Below are positions 1 to 9,973 of a DNA stretch of 64,000 nt, piece after piece. The notes below the pieces were generated by a model. It searched no databases and had not been told where the DNA came from. It saw nothing but the letters and a program-made list of their open reading frames with translations. This stretch comes from a halophilic archaeon (GTDB lineage Archaea > Halobacteriota > Halobacteria > Halobacteriales > Haladaptataceae). Positions within the stretch are counted from its first letter, which is position 1, and the number at the start of each line of letters is the position of its first letter. Made by a program: the position numbers and the translations under genes. The stretch lies in NCBI GenBank assembly GCA_003298465.1, contig QNGA01000001.1:744001-808000 (forward strand), given 5' to 3'.

Positions 1-663
1 AACGAGTGGGTCAAGCGGGCCGTCCTGCTGACCTTCGGCCTCCGGGAGACCCGCCCGCGGGAGTACGGCGGCGTCACCTACCACGACGTGCTCCCGCTGC
101 GCCGGACCGACGACCTGCCGGGCCGGAACACCCGCAACACGCCGGACGGGACCGTCCTCCGGCGCGGCGCCCACGTCGGCAGCGACTGCATCGTGATGAG
201 CCCGAGCTTCGTCAACGTCGGCGCGTACGTCGGCGACGGCACGCTCGTCGACTCCTGTGACACCGTCGGCTCCTGCGCCCAGATCGGCTCGAACGTCAAG
301 CTGGGCGCGAACGCGCTCGTGGGCGGCGTCCTCGAACCGGTCGAGAGCGCCCCGGTCGTCGTCGAGGACGACGTGTCCCTGGGTGCGGGCTGTCGGGTCA
401 CCTCCGGCTTCGTCGTCGGCGAGGGGAGCGTGGTCGGCGAGAACACGCTGCTGACGCCGCGGATTCCCATCTACGACCTCGTCGAGGAGGAGGTCGTCTA
501 CGGCCACCTCCCGCCGAACCGCCGGGCGTTCACCCGGTTCGTCGAGTCGGGCGTGAGCGACCACGACCTGTTCGACGGTGGCGCGTACAAGCCCGCTGTC
601 GTCGCGCTCGACGTGCAGGAGGACACGCTCGCGGAAGTCGAGCGCGAGGAGGCCCTGCGATGA
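1..663 (+). CDS. dapD: 2,3,4,5-tetrahydropyridine-2,6-dicarboxylate N-succinyltransferase (5' end outside window)
   Basis: DapD transfers succinyl from succinyl-CoA to tetrahydrodipicolinate in the succinylase branch of lysine/diaminopimelate synthesis. Frame 1 is open from the first base and begins NEWVKRAVLL, which matches the interior of DapD; the N-terminus lies left of the window. The 220 visible residues carry the left-handed beta-helix hexapeptide pattern (GAHVGSDCIV, VNVGAYVGDGT, VVGEGSVVGE). The stop overlaps the lysA start (ATGA). An ATG/GTG start inside the visible part would break the fold, so I call it partial. Family confidence is high from the repeat pattern plus the operon with lysA, dapF and dapE. 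Confidence 0.93.
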   Translation, partial: NEWVKRAVLLTFGLRETRPREYGGVTYHDVLPLRRTDDLPGRNTRNTPDGTVLRRGAHVGSDCIVMSPSFVNVGAYVGDGTLVDSCDTVGSCAQIGSNVKLGANALVGGVLEPVESAPVVVEDDVSLGAGCRVTSGFVVGEGSVVGENTLLTPRIPIYDLVEEEVVYGHLPPNRRAFTRFVESGVSDHDLFDGGAYKPAVVALDVQEDTLAEVEREEALR

Positions 664-1943
664 ACGCGTCCGGCGACGCAGCGGGCGCGAGCGCGCGCTC
701 CGCGGACGCCGAGAACCCGCCGGTACGACGTCTCGCCGACTGGGACGACGCCGACCTCGCCGGCTTCGCCGACGAGCACGGCACGCCACTGTACGTCCTC
801 GACCTCGACCGCGTGCGGCGGAACTACCGGCGGTTCGCGGCGGCGTTCCCGGACGCGGCGGTCCACTACGCCGCGAAGGCCAACACCGCCCGCCCGGTCC
901 TGCGGACGCTCGAAGCGGAAGGCGCCGGCGTCGAGTGCGCCTCGGCGGGCGAACTCGAACGCGCGCTCGCCGCCGGCTTCCCCGGCGAGCGCGTCCACTA
1001 CACCGCCGTCAACCCGCCCGCCGGCGACCTCGACCGCGCCGTCGAACTCGCCGCGGACCACCCCGAACTGACGGTGACCGCGGGCGCGGAGGACACGCTC
1101 GACCGCCTCGCCGAACGGGGGTACGACGGCCGGCTCTGTCTGCGGGTCAACCCGGGCGTCGGCGCGGGCCACCACGAGAAGGTCCGGACCGGCGCGGACG
1201 CGAAGTTCGGCGTCCCCGTCGAGCGCGCGGCCGACCTGCTCGCGGACGCGGCGGAGTCCTTCGACGTGGTCGGCGTCCACGCCCACGCCGGCAGCGGCAT
1301 CTCCGGTGACGACCTCTCGGCCCACCGCGAACTCGTCGCCCGGATGGGCGACCTCGCCCGGGACGCGCCCGTCGACCTGGAGTTCGTCGACGTGGGCGGC
1401 GGCTTCGGCGTCCCCTACGCCCCCGACGACCCGCCGCTCGACCTCGTGGCGGTCGCCGACGCGACGCGCGAGGCGCTCGGGGCCGTCGACGCCGACCTCG
1501 TCGTGGAACCGGGACGCTACCTCGTGGCCGACGCCGGCGTGCTCCTCGCCCGGGTGAACACCGTCAAGGAGACGCCGGAGACGACCGTCGTCGGCGTCGA
1601 CGCCGGGATGACGACGCTCGCGCGCCCGGCGCTGTACGACGCCCGCCACGAGGTCCGGACCCTCGGCGGCGGGAGCGCGGACGACCGCGTCGAGGCGACC
1701 GTCGCGGGACCCATCTGCGAGAGCGCGGACACCTTCGGCGAGCACGCGCTGGCCGACCCGGAACGCGGCGACGTGCTCGCCGTCGGCAACGCCGGGGCCT
1801 ACGGCTACGAGATGGCCAGCCAGTACAACTCTCGGCCCCGGCCCGCGACGGTCGTCGTCGACGGCGACCGCTCGGCCGTCGCCCGGGAGCGCGAGACGAC
1901 CGCCGACGTGGTCGCCGGCGAGCGGGAGGTGAACTGGCTGTGA
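660..1943 (+). CDS. lysA: diaminopimelate decarboxylase
   Basis: This PLP enzyme decarboxylates meso-diaminopimelate to L-lysine, the last step of the pathway. The 427-residue protein has the fold III alanine-racemase-like layout: the PLP lysine in VHYAAKANTA (about residue 78), the phosphate-binding GGGFGVPY segment, EPGRYLVADAG, and the second active-site block ICESADTFGEH. Length is normal for LysA. It begins with the ATGA overlap on dapD and ends in a GTGA overlap with dapF, so the genes are probably translationally coupled. Archaea lack murein, so lysine is the expected end product here. Confidence 0.95.
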   Translation: MNASGDAAGASARSADAENPPVRRLADWDDADLAGFADEHGTPLYVLDLDRVRRNYRRFAAAFPDAAVHYAAKANTARPVLRTLEAEGAGVECASAGELERALAAGFPGERVHYTAVNPPAGDLDRAVELAADHPELTVTAGAEDTLDRLAERGYDGRLCLRVNPGVGAGHHEKVRTGADAKFGVPVERAADLLADAAESFDVVGVHAHAGSGISGDDLSAHRELVARMGDLARDAPVDLEFVDVGGGFGVPYAPDDPPLDLVAVADATREALGAVDADLVVEPGRYLVADAGVLLARVNTVKETPETTVVGVDAGMTTLARPALYDARHEVRTLGGGSADDRVEATVAGPICESADTFGEHALADPERGDVLAVGNAGAYGYEMASQYNSRPRPATVVVDGDRSAVARERETTADVVAGEREVNWL

Positions 1944-2776
1944 GCCTCGAGTTCGAGAAGTACCACGGCACCGGCAACGACTTCGTGGTCGTGGACGCGT
2001 CGCTCCCGGTCCCCGACCGCGGCGCGTTCGCCCGGAAGGTCTGCGACCGCCAGCGCGGCATCGGGGCCGACGGCGTCCTCTTCCTGGCGCTCGAAGGCGC
2101 CTACCGCCCGCCCCGGGTCATCATGACGCTCGTGCAACCCGACGGGAGCACGGCCGCGATGTGCGGCAACGGCGCGCGCTGTGCCGCCCACTGGGCCGCC
2201 CGGCGCGCGAACGCCGACGCGGTGATGATCGACACGCTGGCCGGGACGCGGTCCGCGACGGTCCGGGACGACGGCGTCGCCGTCGAGATGGGCGCGCCGT
2301 CGTTCGCTCCCGGTGACGTTCCCCTCGCGGGGGACGCGCCGCTGGTCGAGGAGCGGGTCGGCGACTACGCGGTGACCGCCGTGAACACCGGCGTTCCCCA
2401 CGCCGTGGCGTTCGTCGACGACGTGGCCGACGTACCCGTCGAACGCGACGCGCCCGCCGTCCGGAACCACGACCGCTTCCCGGACGGCGCGAACGTGACG
2501 TTCGCGTCGCGGACCGCGTCGGGATTCGACCAGCGGACCTTCGAGCGCGGCGTCGAGGGCGAGACCGACTCCTGTGGCACCGGCGCGGTCGCTATCGCGG
2601 CCGTCGCCCGCCGTCTCGGCCTGGTCGACGACGACAGCGTGGCCGTCTCGCCGCCGGGCGGCGACCTCCGGGTCGCGTTCGAGGGCGGTCGCGCGACCCT
2701 CTCGGGTCCCGTCGAACGGGAGTTCGAGGGCGAGATAGACCCGCCGGCACCCCGGCGACGCGACTCGACGGCATGA
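1940..2776 (+). CDS. dapF: diaminopimelate epimerase
   Basis: DapF converts LL-diaminopimelate to the meso form by a cofactor-free two-cysteine mechanism. Both catalytic cysteines are visible: MCGNGARC (about residue 74) and DSCGTGAVAI (about residue 214). The N-terminus reads FEKYHGTGNDF, the family signature. The protein is 278 residues, normal for the family. The GTG start at 1940 overlaps the lysA stop, and the ATGA at 2773 couples it to dapE. The operon order lysA-dapF-dapE places the decarboxylase gene ahead of the epimerase that feeds it. Confidence 0.95.
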   Translation: MSLEFEKYHGTGNDFVVVDASLPVPDRGAFARKVCDRQRGIGADGVLFLALEGAYRPPRVIMTLVQPDGSTAAMCGNGARCAAHWAARRANADAVMIDTLAGTRSATVRDDGVAVEMGAPSFAPGDVPLAGDAPLVEERVGDYAVTAVNTGVPHAVAFVDDVADVPVERDAPAVRNHDRFPDGANVTFASRTASGFDQRTFERGVEGETDSCGTGAVAIAAVARRLGLVDDDSVAVSPPGGDLRVAFEGGRATLSGPVEREFEGEIDPPAPRRRDSTA

Positions 2777-3894
2777 CGGCGTTCGACCCCGTCGAGTTCC
2801 TCGAACGCGCCGTCCGGACGCCCTCCCACGAGGACGTGACCGAGATGCGGTCGCTGCTCGTCGAGACGCTCGAATCCGCCGGCGTCCCGGCCGGCGTCGA
2901 CGACGCCGGGAACGTCCTCGCGACGCGCGAGGCCGACCGGGAGGGGCCGCACGTCGTCCTGAACACGCACGTCGACACCGTCCCGCCGCACGTTCCCTTC
3001 GCCCGGGCGGGCGACCGCATCGAGGGTCGCGGCTCCTGCGACGCGAAAGGACCGCTGGCGGCGCTGCTGACGGCGTTCTTCCGGGTGACCCCCGACCGCG
3101 GGCGCGTGTCGCTGGCCGTCACGCCGGACGAGGAGACGTCCTCGCGCGGCGCGGCGGCGCTCGACATCGGTCGTCTCGGGCGCGGGCCGGACGAGGAGGC
3201 GACGTCGCGTCCCCCCGACGCGGTCGTCGTCGGCGAGCCGACCGGCCTGGACGTCTGCAACGCCGCGCGCGGACGGTTCCAGGCGACGGTGATGCTCCGG
3301 GGCGCGAACGCACACGCCGCCAGTCCCGAGGCGGGCGTCAACGCCGTGGCCGGACTCGCGCCGGTGCTGGACGCGCTCGGGTCGTTCGCCGACCGACCGG
3401 CGGCTCCCGACCCTCATCCCGACCTCGGTGCGCCCACGCTGACGCCGACGACGGTCGAGGGCGGCGCGGCGACGAACCAGGTGCCCGCCGAGGCGTCGTT
3501 CGTCGTGGACCGCCGGAGCGTCCCGCCCGAGACCGCCGCCGGGTTCAGGGACGCGCTCGCGGACCACCTCCGGGCCGCCGCGCCCGGAGACGTCGACGTG
3601 GACGTGTCGTTGGCCGAGCGCGAGACGCCGTTCCTCGAAGCGTTCGACACGGCCGCGGACTCGCGGGTCGTCGAGGCGTTCCGCGGGGCCGGCGCCGGCG
3701 AGGTGCGACCGTTCGGCGCGGCGACGGAGGCGTCGTACTTCGCGCGGGTCGCGCCGACCGTCGTGTTCGGGCCGGGGGTGCTCGCCGACGACGACGGCGC
3801 GGTCGCTCACGCGCCGCGCGAGTACGTGCCCGTCGACGAGGTCCGTCGGGCCGGCGACGTCGTCGCGGACGTACTCCGGACGTTCGTCGGCTAG
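2773..3894 (+). CDS. dapE: succinyl-diaminopimelate desuccinylase, M20 family
   Basis: DapE hydrolyses N-succinyl-LL-diaminopimelate to LL-DAP and succinate. The M20 metallopeptidase motifs are present: NTHVDTVPPH (first metal His and Asp), GRGSCDAKGP (bridging Asp), TPDEETSSRGA (catalytic and metal Glu), and HAASPEAGVN in the dimerisation domain. Length is 373 residues. It is the last gene of the DAP operon; the next gene is convergent 7 bp away. M20 members vary in specificity, so the name rests partly on position behind dapF. Confidence 0.88.
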   Translation: MTAFDPVEFLERAVRTPSHEDVTEMRSLLVETLESAGVPAGVDDAGNVLATREADREGPHVVLNTHVDTVPPHVPFARAGDRIEGRGSCDAKGPLAALLTAFFRVTPDRGRVSLAVTPDEETSSRGAAALDIGRLGRGPDEEATSRPPDAVVVGEPTGLDVCNAARGRFQATVMLRGANAHAASPEAGVNAVAGLAPVLDALGSFADRPAAPDPHPDLGAPTLTPTTVEGGAATNQVPAEASFVVDRRSVPPETAAGFRDALADHLRAAAPGDVDVDVSLAERETPFLEAFDTAADSRVVEAFRGAGAGEVRPFGAATEASYFARVAPTVVFGPGVLADDDGAVAHAPREYVPVDEVRRAGDVVADVLRTFVG

Positions 3895-3901
3895 CTCCGG
3901 G

Positions 3902-4120
3902 TCAGCCGAAGAAGACGTCGACCACGTCGCTGCCGCGATTCCGCACGTCGCGGTACAGCTCCGAGTACCCGCAGTTGTCGCAGGAGACGACGGTGAACTT
4001 CTTGGTCTGGATGTCGAACATCTTGCTCAGACCGCCGCCGGTCGTGGAGATGGTGTCCGTGGAGGCGCTGGCGTGCCCGCACTTCCGGCAGCCGGTGTCG
4101 TCGGGGGAGTCAGGGTTCAT
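3902..4120 (-). CDS. small zinc-ribbon protein, DUF2082/COG3478-like
   Basis: A 72-residue protein with two CxxC knuckles, CRKC near residue 11 and CDNC near residue 47, separated by a TTGGGLSKMFD segment and a KKFTVVSCDNCGY strand. This pattern is the one I know from the Zn-ribbon family COG3478 (DUF2082, predicted nucleic-acid binding), which ends in an aromatic VDVFFG-like tail as seen here. The start is the ATG at 4120; reading further upstream in the same frame runs back through the spacer towards the HMG-CoA synthase gene and looks non-coding. The spacer upstream (AGAATAAATACTT) could hold its promoter. Biochemical role unknown. Confidence 0.8.
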   Translation of the reverse strand: MNPDSPDDTGCRKCGHASASTDTISTTGGGLSKMFDIQTKKFTVVSCDNCGYSELYRDVRNRGSDVVDVFFG

Positions 4121-4182
4121 ACGACCGCGACTGCACTGTAAGAGAATAAATACTTTGGGCCGAGAACGGACGGTGCTCTGGG

Positions 4183-5520
4183 CTACTCCACGTAGTCGTA
4201 CGTTCGCTCGTCCATCGCTCCGCGGCCGGCGAAGACGAACTCGCCGTCGGGTTCCGTGAACGCCGCCAGTTCGACGGACTTGTCGTGGTTGTGGCGGTCG
4301 TGGACCTGCTCGTACTCCTCGAAGGAGATGTCGTAGCGGTTCCGAATCTGTTCGTCGACGTTCAGGGCGTCGACCTCCTCGCGCCACCCCTCCCGAATCG
4401 TCTCGGCGTGAATCTCGGCCTGCGCGCCGGAGCCGTAGGAGCCGACGAGCAGTCGGTCGCCGGTCACGTCGCGGTCCTCCTCGGCGGCGTACCGGAGCGC
4501 GGCGGCGCGGGCGATGTGGACCGACCCGGTGTACCAGTTGCCGACCTCGCGGGAGATGGAGAGGGTCGGCTCGACGACCTCGGCGTACCACTCCCGGTAC
4601 TGGTCGGTCGACTTGAGGTCGTCCATGTACCCCCGGATGGCCTCCTCGTAGGATTCCCGGTCGTCGAACTCCTCCTCGCGGGGCTGGCGTCCGATCTCGT
4701 CCGCGAGTTCGTCCTCTACCTCGGTGCCACGAACCATGTGGCGGTAGCCGAGCAGGCCGGCCTTCCGGACCATGCCGGGGAACGGCGTGTGGTAGGGGAT
4801 GAAGGCGAAGTCGTCGGGGTGCGTGTCGCCGGCGACGCTCTCGAAGTCCTCCAGGGCCTCGCGCATCCGGGCGAGGTACACCTGCATCGAGCGCTTGCCG
4901 TCGACGCTGGGGAACTGCTGGTTGGGCTTCAGGAAGTCCGTCTCGTCGGCGCTGCCGTAGCCCTGCTCGGTCGACAGTTCGACGAGGTCGGGGTCCTCGG
5001 TGACGAGCATCGCGACCGCACCGGCACCCTGGGTCGCCTCGCCGGGGTCGCCGCGAGCGTACAGCGCGGTGTCGGTGGCGACGACCAGCGCCGACCGACC
5101 GCGGTTCCGACCCGCCCGAATCCAGTTGTACGCGTCGTCCAGGCTCTGCGTGCCGGCGATGCAGGCGAACTTGCGCTCGCCCTTGTTGGCGTGGTGGAAG
5201 TCCTCCTCGTACACCTGTTCGAGACAGCCCGCGATGTACGTCGAGACGGGCTTGGAGTTGTCGAACGCCGACTCGGTGGCCACGTCGATGCGACCGATGT
5301 CGGCCGGCGTCAGCCCCTTGCGCTCCATCAGCCGGTGGGCCGCGTTCGCGCCCATCGTCACGATGTCCTCGTGGGCGTCCGGGAACGAACTGGCGAACAG
5401 TCCGAGCCCTTTCGTGTACTTCTCGGGGTCCTCCCCCTTCTCCGCCGCGAACGTCTCGGCGAGATCGAGTTTCAGCTTGCCTGTCCATATCTCCATGGCG
5501 TCGATGCCGACGGCGGTCAT
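4183..5520 (-). CDS. hmgB: hydroxymethylglutaryl-CoA synthase
   Basis: This enzyme condenses acetyl-CoA with acetoacetyl-CoA to HMG-CoA, the entry to the mevalonate pathway that supplies archaeal isoprenoid lipids. The 445-residue thiolase-fold protein shows the active-site triad in context: Glu in ATESAFDNSK (about residue 85), Cys in FACIAGTQS (about 118) and His in FIPYHTPFPGM (about 240). MTAVGIDAMEIW is the natural N-terminus; a four-residue extension to 5532 is possible in frame but atypical. Bacterial homologues are called mvaS. An AT-rich stretch (CCTATAAGGGAC, about 5547-5558) lies about 30 nt upstream of the start and is a likely TATA element. Confidence 0.95.
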   Translation of the reverse strand: MTAVGIDAMEIWTGKLKLDLAETFAAEKGEDPEKYTKGLGLFASSFPDAHEDIVTMGANAAHRLMERKGLTPADIGRIDVATESAFDNSKPVSTYIAGCLEQVYEEDFHHANKGERKFACIAGTQSLDDAYNWIRAGRNRGRSALVVATDTALYARGDPGEATQGAGAVAMLVTEDPDLVELSTEQGYGSADETDFLKPNQQFPSVDGKRSMQVYLARMREALEDFESVAGDTHPDDFAFIPYHTPFPGMVRKAGLLGYRHMVRGTEVEDELADEIGRQPREEEFDDRESYEEAIRGYMDDLKSTDQYREWYAEVVEPTLSISREVGNWYTGSVHIARAAALRYAAEEDRDVTGDRLLVGSYGSGAQAEIHAETIREGWREEVDALNVDEQIRNRYDISFEEYEQVHDRHNHDKSVELAAFTEPDGEFVFAGRGAMDERTYDYVE

Positions 5521-5587
5521 TCTTGCACCCAATTAGCGTCAACGTCCTATAAGGGACTGTCGATAGAACTATCGACGGTTGTCGAAC

Positions 5588-7096
5588 CTACGCCGGATAG
5601 TACTCGACGTCCGCCGTCGACGAGGAGTTGTCGTAAGCGGCTGTGGCAGTGTCGGTCTCCCCATTCGCCCCGACCACGATGACTGCCGCTTCTTCGGGCA
5701 AAGTCTCGTATCGGTTCCTTATCGGCGGCGAAGGCTCAATCGTCGGACTCGACGTCCGTTCGTCCACCTCGCCATCGTTATTGAAGTCCCAGCGGTACTC
5801 ACTGATATCACCACTCGATTTGGTGGCGTCGAGCTTGTACTCGTCGTTTTTCTGTCCATTCTTGTCCTTGGTCTTCGTTATCGTCAGGTCCGCAGTCGGA
5901 CTTCCCCCGTCGCCGCCGTTGCCCCGGCCACTCGACTCGACCGACACGTCGAACGTCGCGTTCTCGTAGTCGCGGTCCCCGCCGCGGACGCTCAGCGTCA
6001 CTTCGTGGTCGCCCTGCTTTCGGCCGGTGTAGACGAACTCCGCGCGGCCGCTCTCGTCCGTCGTCGAGGCTCCCGCGGGCCGAATCGTCCCTCCGGGCGC
6101 CGCGCTCACGTTCACCCGGACGCCGCTGACGGGGTTGTTGAACCGGTCGCGGACCTCCGCGACGAGCGTCGTGCTCTCCCCCGTTCCGACGCTCCCGCCG
6201 CCGCGAACGTCCGTGACGTACGTCGCCTTCGTCTCGGCGTCCGCGGTTCCGACGCTCACCTTCGCCATCCGGAGGTCGTAGGTCACCGCGTCGTCGCGCG
6301 CGCCCTGGAGCGTCAGCGTCAGCACGCCGCCGTCGACGCTGACGTCCTCCACGTAGCCGCCGTTGGTCGTTCGCTGGTCTTCCAGCAGTTCCGTCCACTT
6401 CGACTCGCTCAGGCCGGTCGGCACCCTGACGGTGAGATTCTCGCCCTCGGTCGCCTGCACGCTCACCGTCCGCGTGACCGTCGTCGACGGACTGACGGCG
6501 TGGGGGTCGAGGCTTACGGTCCCGATCTCGGAGCGCGACAGCGAGCCGTTCAGCGCGAGGAGCGTTATCCGGCGGCCCCGCACGAGCGACTGGTCGGTGG
6601 CGGTGACGGTGGCCGAGTCGAACCGGTCGTACACGACCGTGTTCTCGTACGCCGTGACCGGCGCGTCGCCGTACTCGTGGTAGTTCGGCTCGTAGAGGAG
6701 GCCCCGGGTGAGAAACGAACGGTTCGTCCCGTTCCAGTAGTCCGCGGTCTCGTTCGACAGAGCGGTGGCGTTGCTGACCGTGGCGGTTCGAGCCGGCGTC
6801 GTCCGCAGCGTTCCGGAGGTCGGCGGCGGGTTGACGAAGAAGGTTCGCCGGGGGTATCGGGTGTCGAGGGTCACCGACACGGGCTGGCCTGTCCCCGTCG
6901 CGCCCGTCCGGACGACGGCGTTGCGCAGGTCGAGCAGCTCGCCTTTCACCTCCTGGTTGTGGCGGAACTCGACGCCGTGGTTCTGGTTCGGGACGACGGT
7001 CGCCTGGTAGAGCGACATCGCCACGACGAGGGAGGCGAACAGCAGCACCGTACCGACCTGCACCGACACGGCGCGGTCGTCGTCCCGGAACGTCAT
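5588..7096 (-). CDS. pilin/archaellin-like surface protein with Ig-like and PKD-like domains
   Basis: A 502-residue protein whose N-terminus, RAVSVQVGTVLLF followed by ASLVVAMSLYQ, is a charged segment then one hydrophobic helix, as in haloarchaeal type IV pilin-like proteins. The bulk is extracellular beta-rich sequence. Around residues 270-350 it has an invasin/Big-1-like Ig repeat (GESTTLVAEVRDRFNNPVSG, then TTDESGRAEFVYTG). Around 400-480 it has a PKD-like stretch with YRWDFNNDGEVD. There is no visible C-terminal sorting motif. I chose MTFRDDDRAVS because the longer frame adds a basic non-homologous lead. It stands alone between HMG-CoA synthase and a DUF2150-like gene. Function inferred as cell-surface; no experimental family role known to me. 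Confidence 0.72.
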   Translation of the reverse strand: MTFRDDDRAVSVQVGTVLLFASLVVAMSLYQATVVPNQNHGVEFRHNQEVKGELLDLRNAVVRTGATGTGQPVSVTLDTRYPRRTFFVNPPPTSGTLRTTPARTATVSNATALSNETADYWNGTNRSFLTRGLLYEPNYHEYGDAPVTAYENTVVYDRFDSATVTATDQSLVRGRRITLLALNGSLSRSEIGTVSLDPHAVSPSTTVTRTVSVQATEGENLTVRVPTGLSESKWTELLEDQRTTNGGYVEDVSVDGGVLTLTLQGARDDAVTYDLRMAKVSVGTADAETKATYVTDVRGGGSVGTGESTTLVAEVRDRFNNPVSGVRVNVSAAPGGTIRPAGASTTDESGRAEFVYTGRKQGDHEVTLSVRGGDRDYENATFDVSVESSGRGNGGDGGSPTADLTITKTKDKNGQKNDEYKLDATKSSGDISEYRWDFNNDGEVDERTSSPTIEPSPPIRNRYETLPEEAAVIVVGANGETDTATAAYDNSSSTADVEYYPA

Positions 7097-7302
7097 GCAT
7101 CTGAGAGAACGACGAGGGGACAAAAAACCTACCACTCACCATCCCGATACGTTCCCGTTCGCTGACCGGGGGTCGGTCGAGGCGACGACGCTGCCGGCGT
7201 CGTCGCTCGCGGCGGATACGGGATAGTGCACTCGAGGAAGGTCCGGACGGCGCGTCGGGAGATCTCTGGCGGCGTACTGGCCGGACGTCCCGGCGTCTTC
7301 GC

Positions 7303-7893
7303 TCAGTCGTCCGCTTCGTCTTCCTCTTCGACGACCTCGGGGTCGCTCATCGCGCTCTGGAGGCTGTCGAGGCCGTTGACCCACTCCGTGACGAGGCCGT
7401 ACTCGATGTCCTCGGTGACGGCGATGTCGAGTTCCTCGCCGTCGATGATTCGGGTGCCCGCTGCGGCGACGAGGCCGAGCGCGGAGTCGAGGTCGTCGGC
7501 CTCCTCGGCCTTCGACGCCTCGACGACGTACTCCTCGACGGCCGCTTCCTCGGCGGGGCCGCCGGCGAGGTACTCCTCGGCGGCGTAGAACACGCAGACG
7601 AGGCTCGTCTGGACGCCGTCGATGAGCATCGCCTTCTCCTCGTCCTCGAACGCCACCTCGCCGAGCACCGTCTCGCGGATGTCGGCGAGTTCTTCGAGGG
7701 CCTCCTCCTCGCCGATCTCGTCGTCGTCGTACGCGGTGACGATCTTGGCGACGGCGATGGCGACGTCGTCCTGGAGGTTGAGCAGGAGGCGCGCGGAGTC
7801 CTCGTCCTCGGGGTCGATCTCCTCGTCCCGGATGCGGTCCAGCCAGTTCTGCCAGCGTTCCTCGGAGTAGAACTCCTCCGGCGGTGCGCTCAT
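7303..7893 (-). CDS. DUF2150-like haloarchaeal protein
   Basis: A 196-residue, very acidic, soluble, mostly helical protein. It begins SAPPEEFYSEERWQNWLDRI, which I recall as the start of the DUF2150 family, restricted to haloarchaea. Helices around NLQDDVAIAVAKIV and MLIDGVQTSLVCVF are the hydrophobic core; the C-terminus is a Glu/Asp tail. An upstream in-frame ATG at 7920 exists, but it sits inside the TATA-like element itself (RC of 7918-7924), which lies 28 nt before 7893, so I take the 7893 ATG as a leaderless start. Role unknown. Confidence 0.75.
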   Translation of the reverse strand: MSAPPEEFYSEERWQNWLDRIRDEEIDPEDEDSARLLLNLQDDVAIAVAKIVTAYDDDEIGEEEALEELADIRETVLGEVAFEDEEKAMLIDGVQTSLVCVFYAAEEYLAGGPAEEAAVEEYVVEASKAEEADDLDSALGLVAAAGTRIIDGEELDIAVTEDIEYGLVTEWVNGLDSLQSAMSDPEVVEEEDEADD

Positions 7894-7917
7894 ACCTCTT
7901 TGGTGCGTAGCGCGAGT

Positions 7918-7924
7918 CATAAAT
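7918..7924 (-). promoter_or_regulatory. TATA-like box of the DUF2150-like gene
   Basis: Reads ATTTATG on the minus strand, centred 28 nt before the ATG at 7893. This spacing implies a leaderless transcript and decides the start against the in-frame ATG at 7920. Confidence 0.55.
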
Positions 7925-8013
7925 CCTGCGAGGCTGCTCCGACGGGGTGAAATAGCGGAAAACTGGGTGTAGAGCTGCCGAGAGGGCGACGTATCGACAG
8001 CGCCCCTCGTGAA

Positions 8014-8046
8014 CTGCCGGCAGTGTTTTAAGTATCGAACCGGCAG
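8014..8046. promoter_or_regulatory. inverted repeat flanking a TATA-like element
   Basis: Arms CTGCCGG (8014-8020) and CCGGCAG (8040-8046) match perfectly and enclose TTTTAAG (8026-8032). It lies in the 238-bp divergent gap between the DUF2150-like gene and gpmI. A dimeric regulator bound to both arms would cover the box. Which transcript it would serve is unclear, because each flanking gene has its own closer TATA-like element. Confidence 0.35.
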
Positions 8047-8099
8047 AACGTTCGCCGACCGGAACGCCGGCCGCGGGGGAAGCGTGTCCGCAAACGAAG

Positions 8100-8107
8100 C
8101 TTAGTTA
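8100..8107 (+). promoter_or_regulatory. TATA-like box of gpmI
   Basis: CTTAGTTA centred about 28 nt before the ATG at 8132, compatible with a leaderless transcript. Confidence 0.4.
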
Positions 8108-8131
8108 CCGCGAGGCGACGACGACTCGCCC

Positions 8132-9649
<1,518 letters not shown>

Positions 9650-9661
9650 CGCGACGGACGC

Positions 9662-9859
9662 TCAGCCGTACTTCAGAACGCGCGTGTCGATGGCGTCACA
9701 GCGCGGGCAGAGGTGCTGGTAGTTCACCTGTCCGCCGCGGGCGGTGACGCGCCACTCGCCGTCGTCGTCCACGTAGCCACACTCCGGGCAGCGCAGCGTC
9801 GTCTCTTCGTAATGCTTCTTGAGTCGGTCGAAGGGCGAACGTGCCTCCCTGGTTGCCAT
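9662..9859 (-). CDS. small zinc-finger protein, HVO_0649-like
   Basis: A 65-residue protein with two treble-clef/zinc-ribbon knuckles, CPEC near residue 24 and CPRC near residue 51, joined by a VTARGGQVNYQH strand. The N-terminus is basic (REARSPFDRLKKHYEET). I recall a haloarchaeal group of this design named after HVO_0649. It is convergent with gpmI 12 bp away and divergent from pdxS. The upstream region has several AT-rich runs (GATAGAG, CCATAATTG), so a promoter is likely. The role is unknown; nucleic-acid or protein binding is a guess from the fold. Confidence 0.75.
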   Translation of the reverse strand: MATREARSPFDRLKKHYEETTLRCPECGYVDDDGEWRVTARGGQVNYQHLCPRCDAIDTRVLKYG

Positions 9860-9973
9860 GTGCTATCCTCTATCATACAGCCCCATAATTGTAACGAACG
9901 TTGATTTCGTTAGTGATGGTGTACCGAGTTTCGTAATCGGTACGTCTTAAGTTTCGGACTCCGTAGCGTCGGT

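Noticed and set aside
7136..7384. 82-codon minus frame between pilin-like and DUF2150-like genes
   Set aside because: Overlaps the DUF2150-like gene end and is Arg-rich low-quality sequence.
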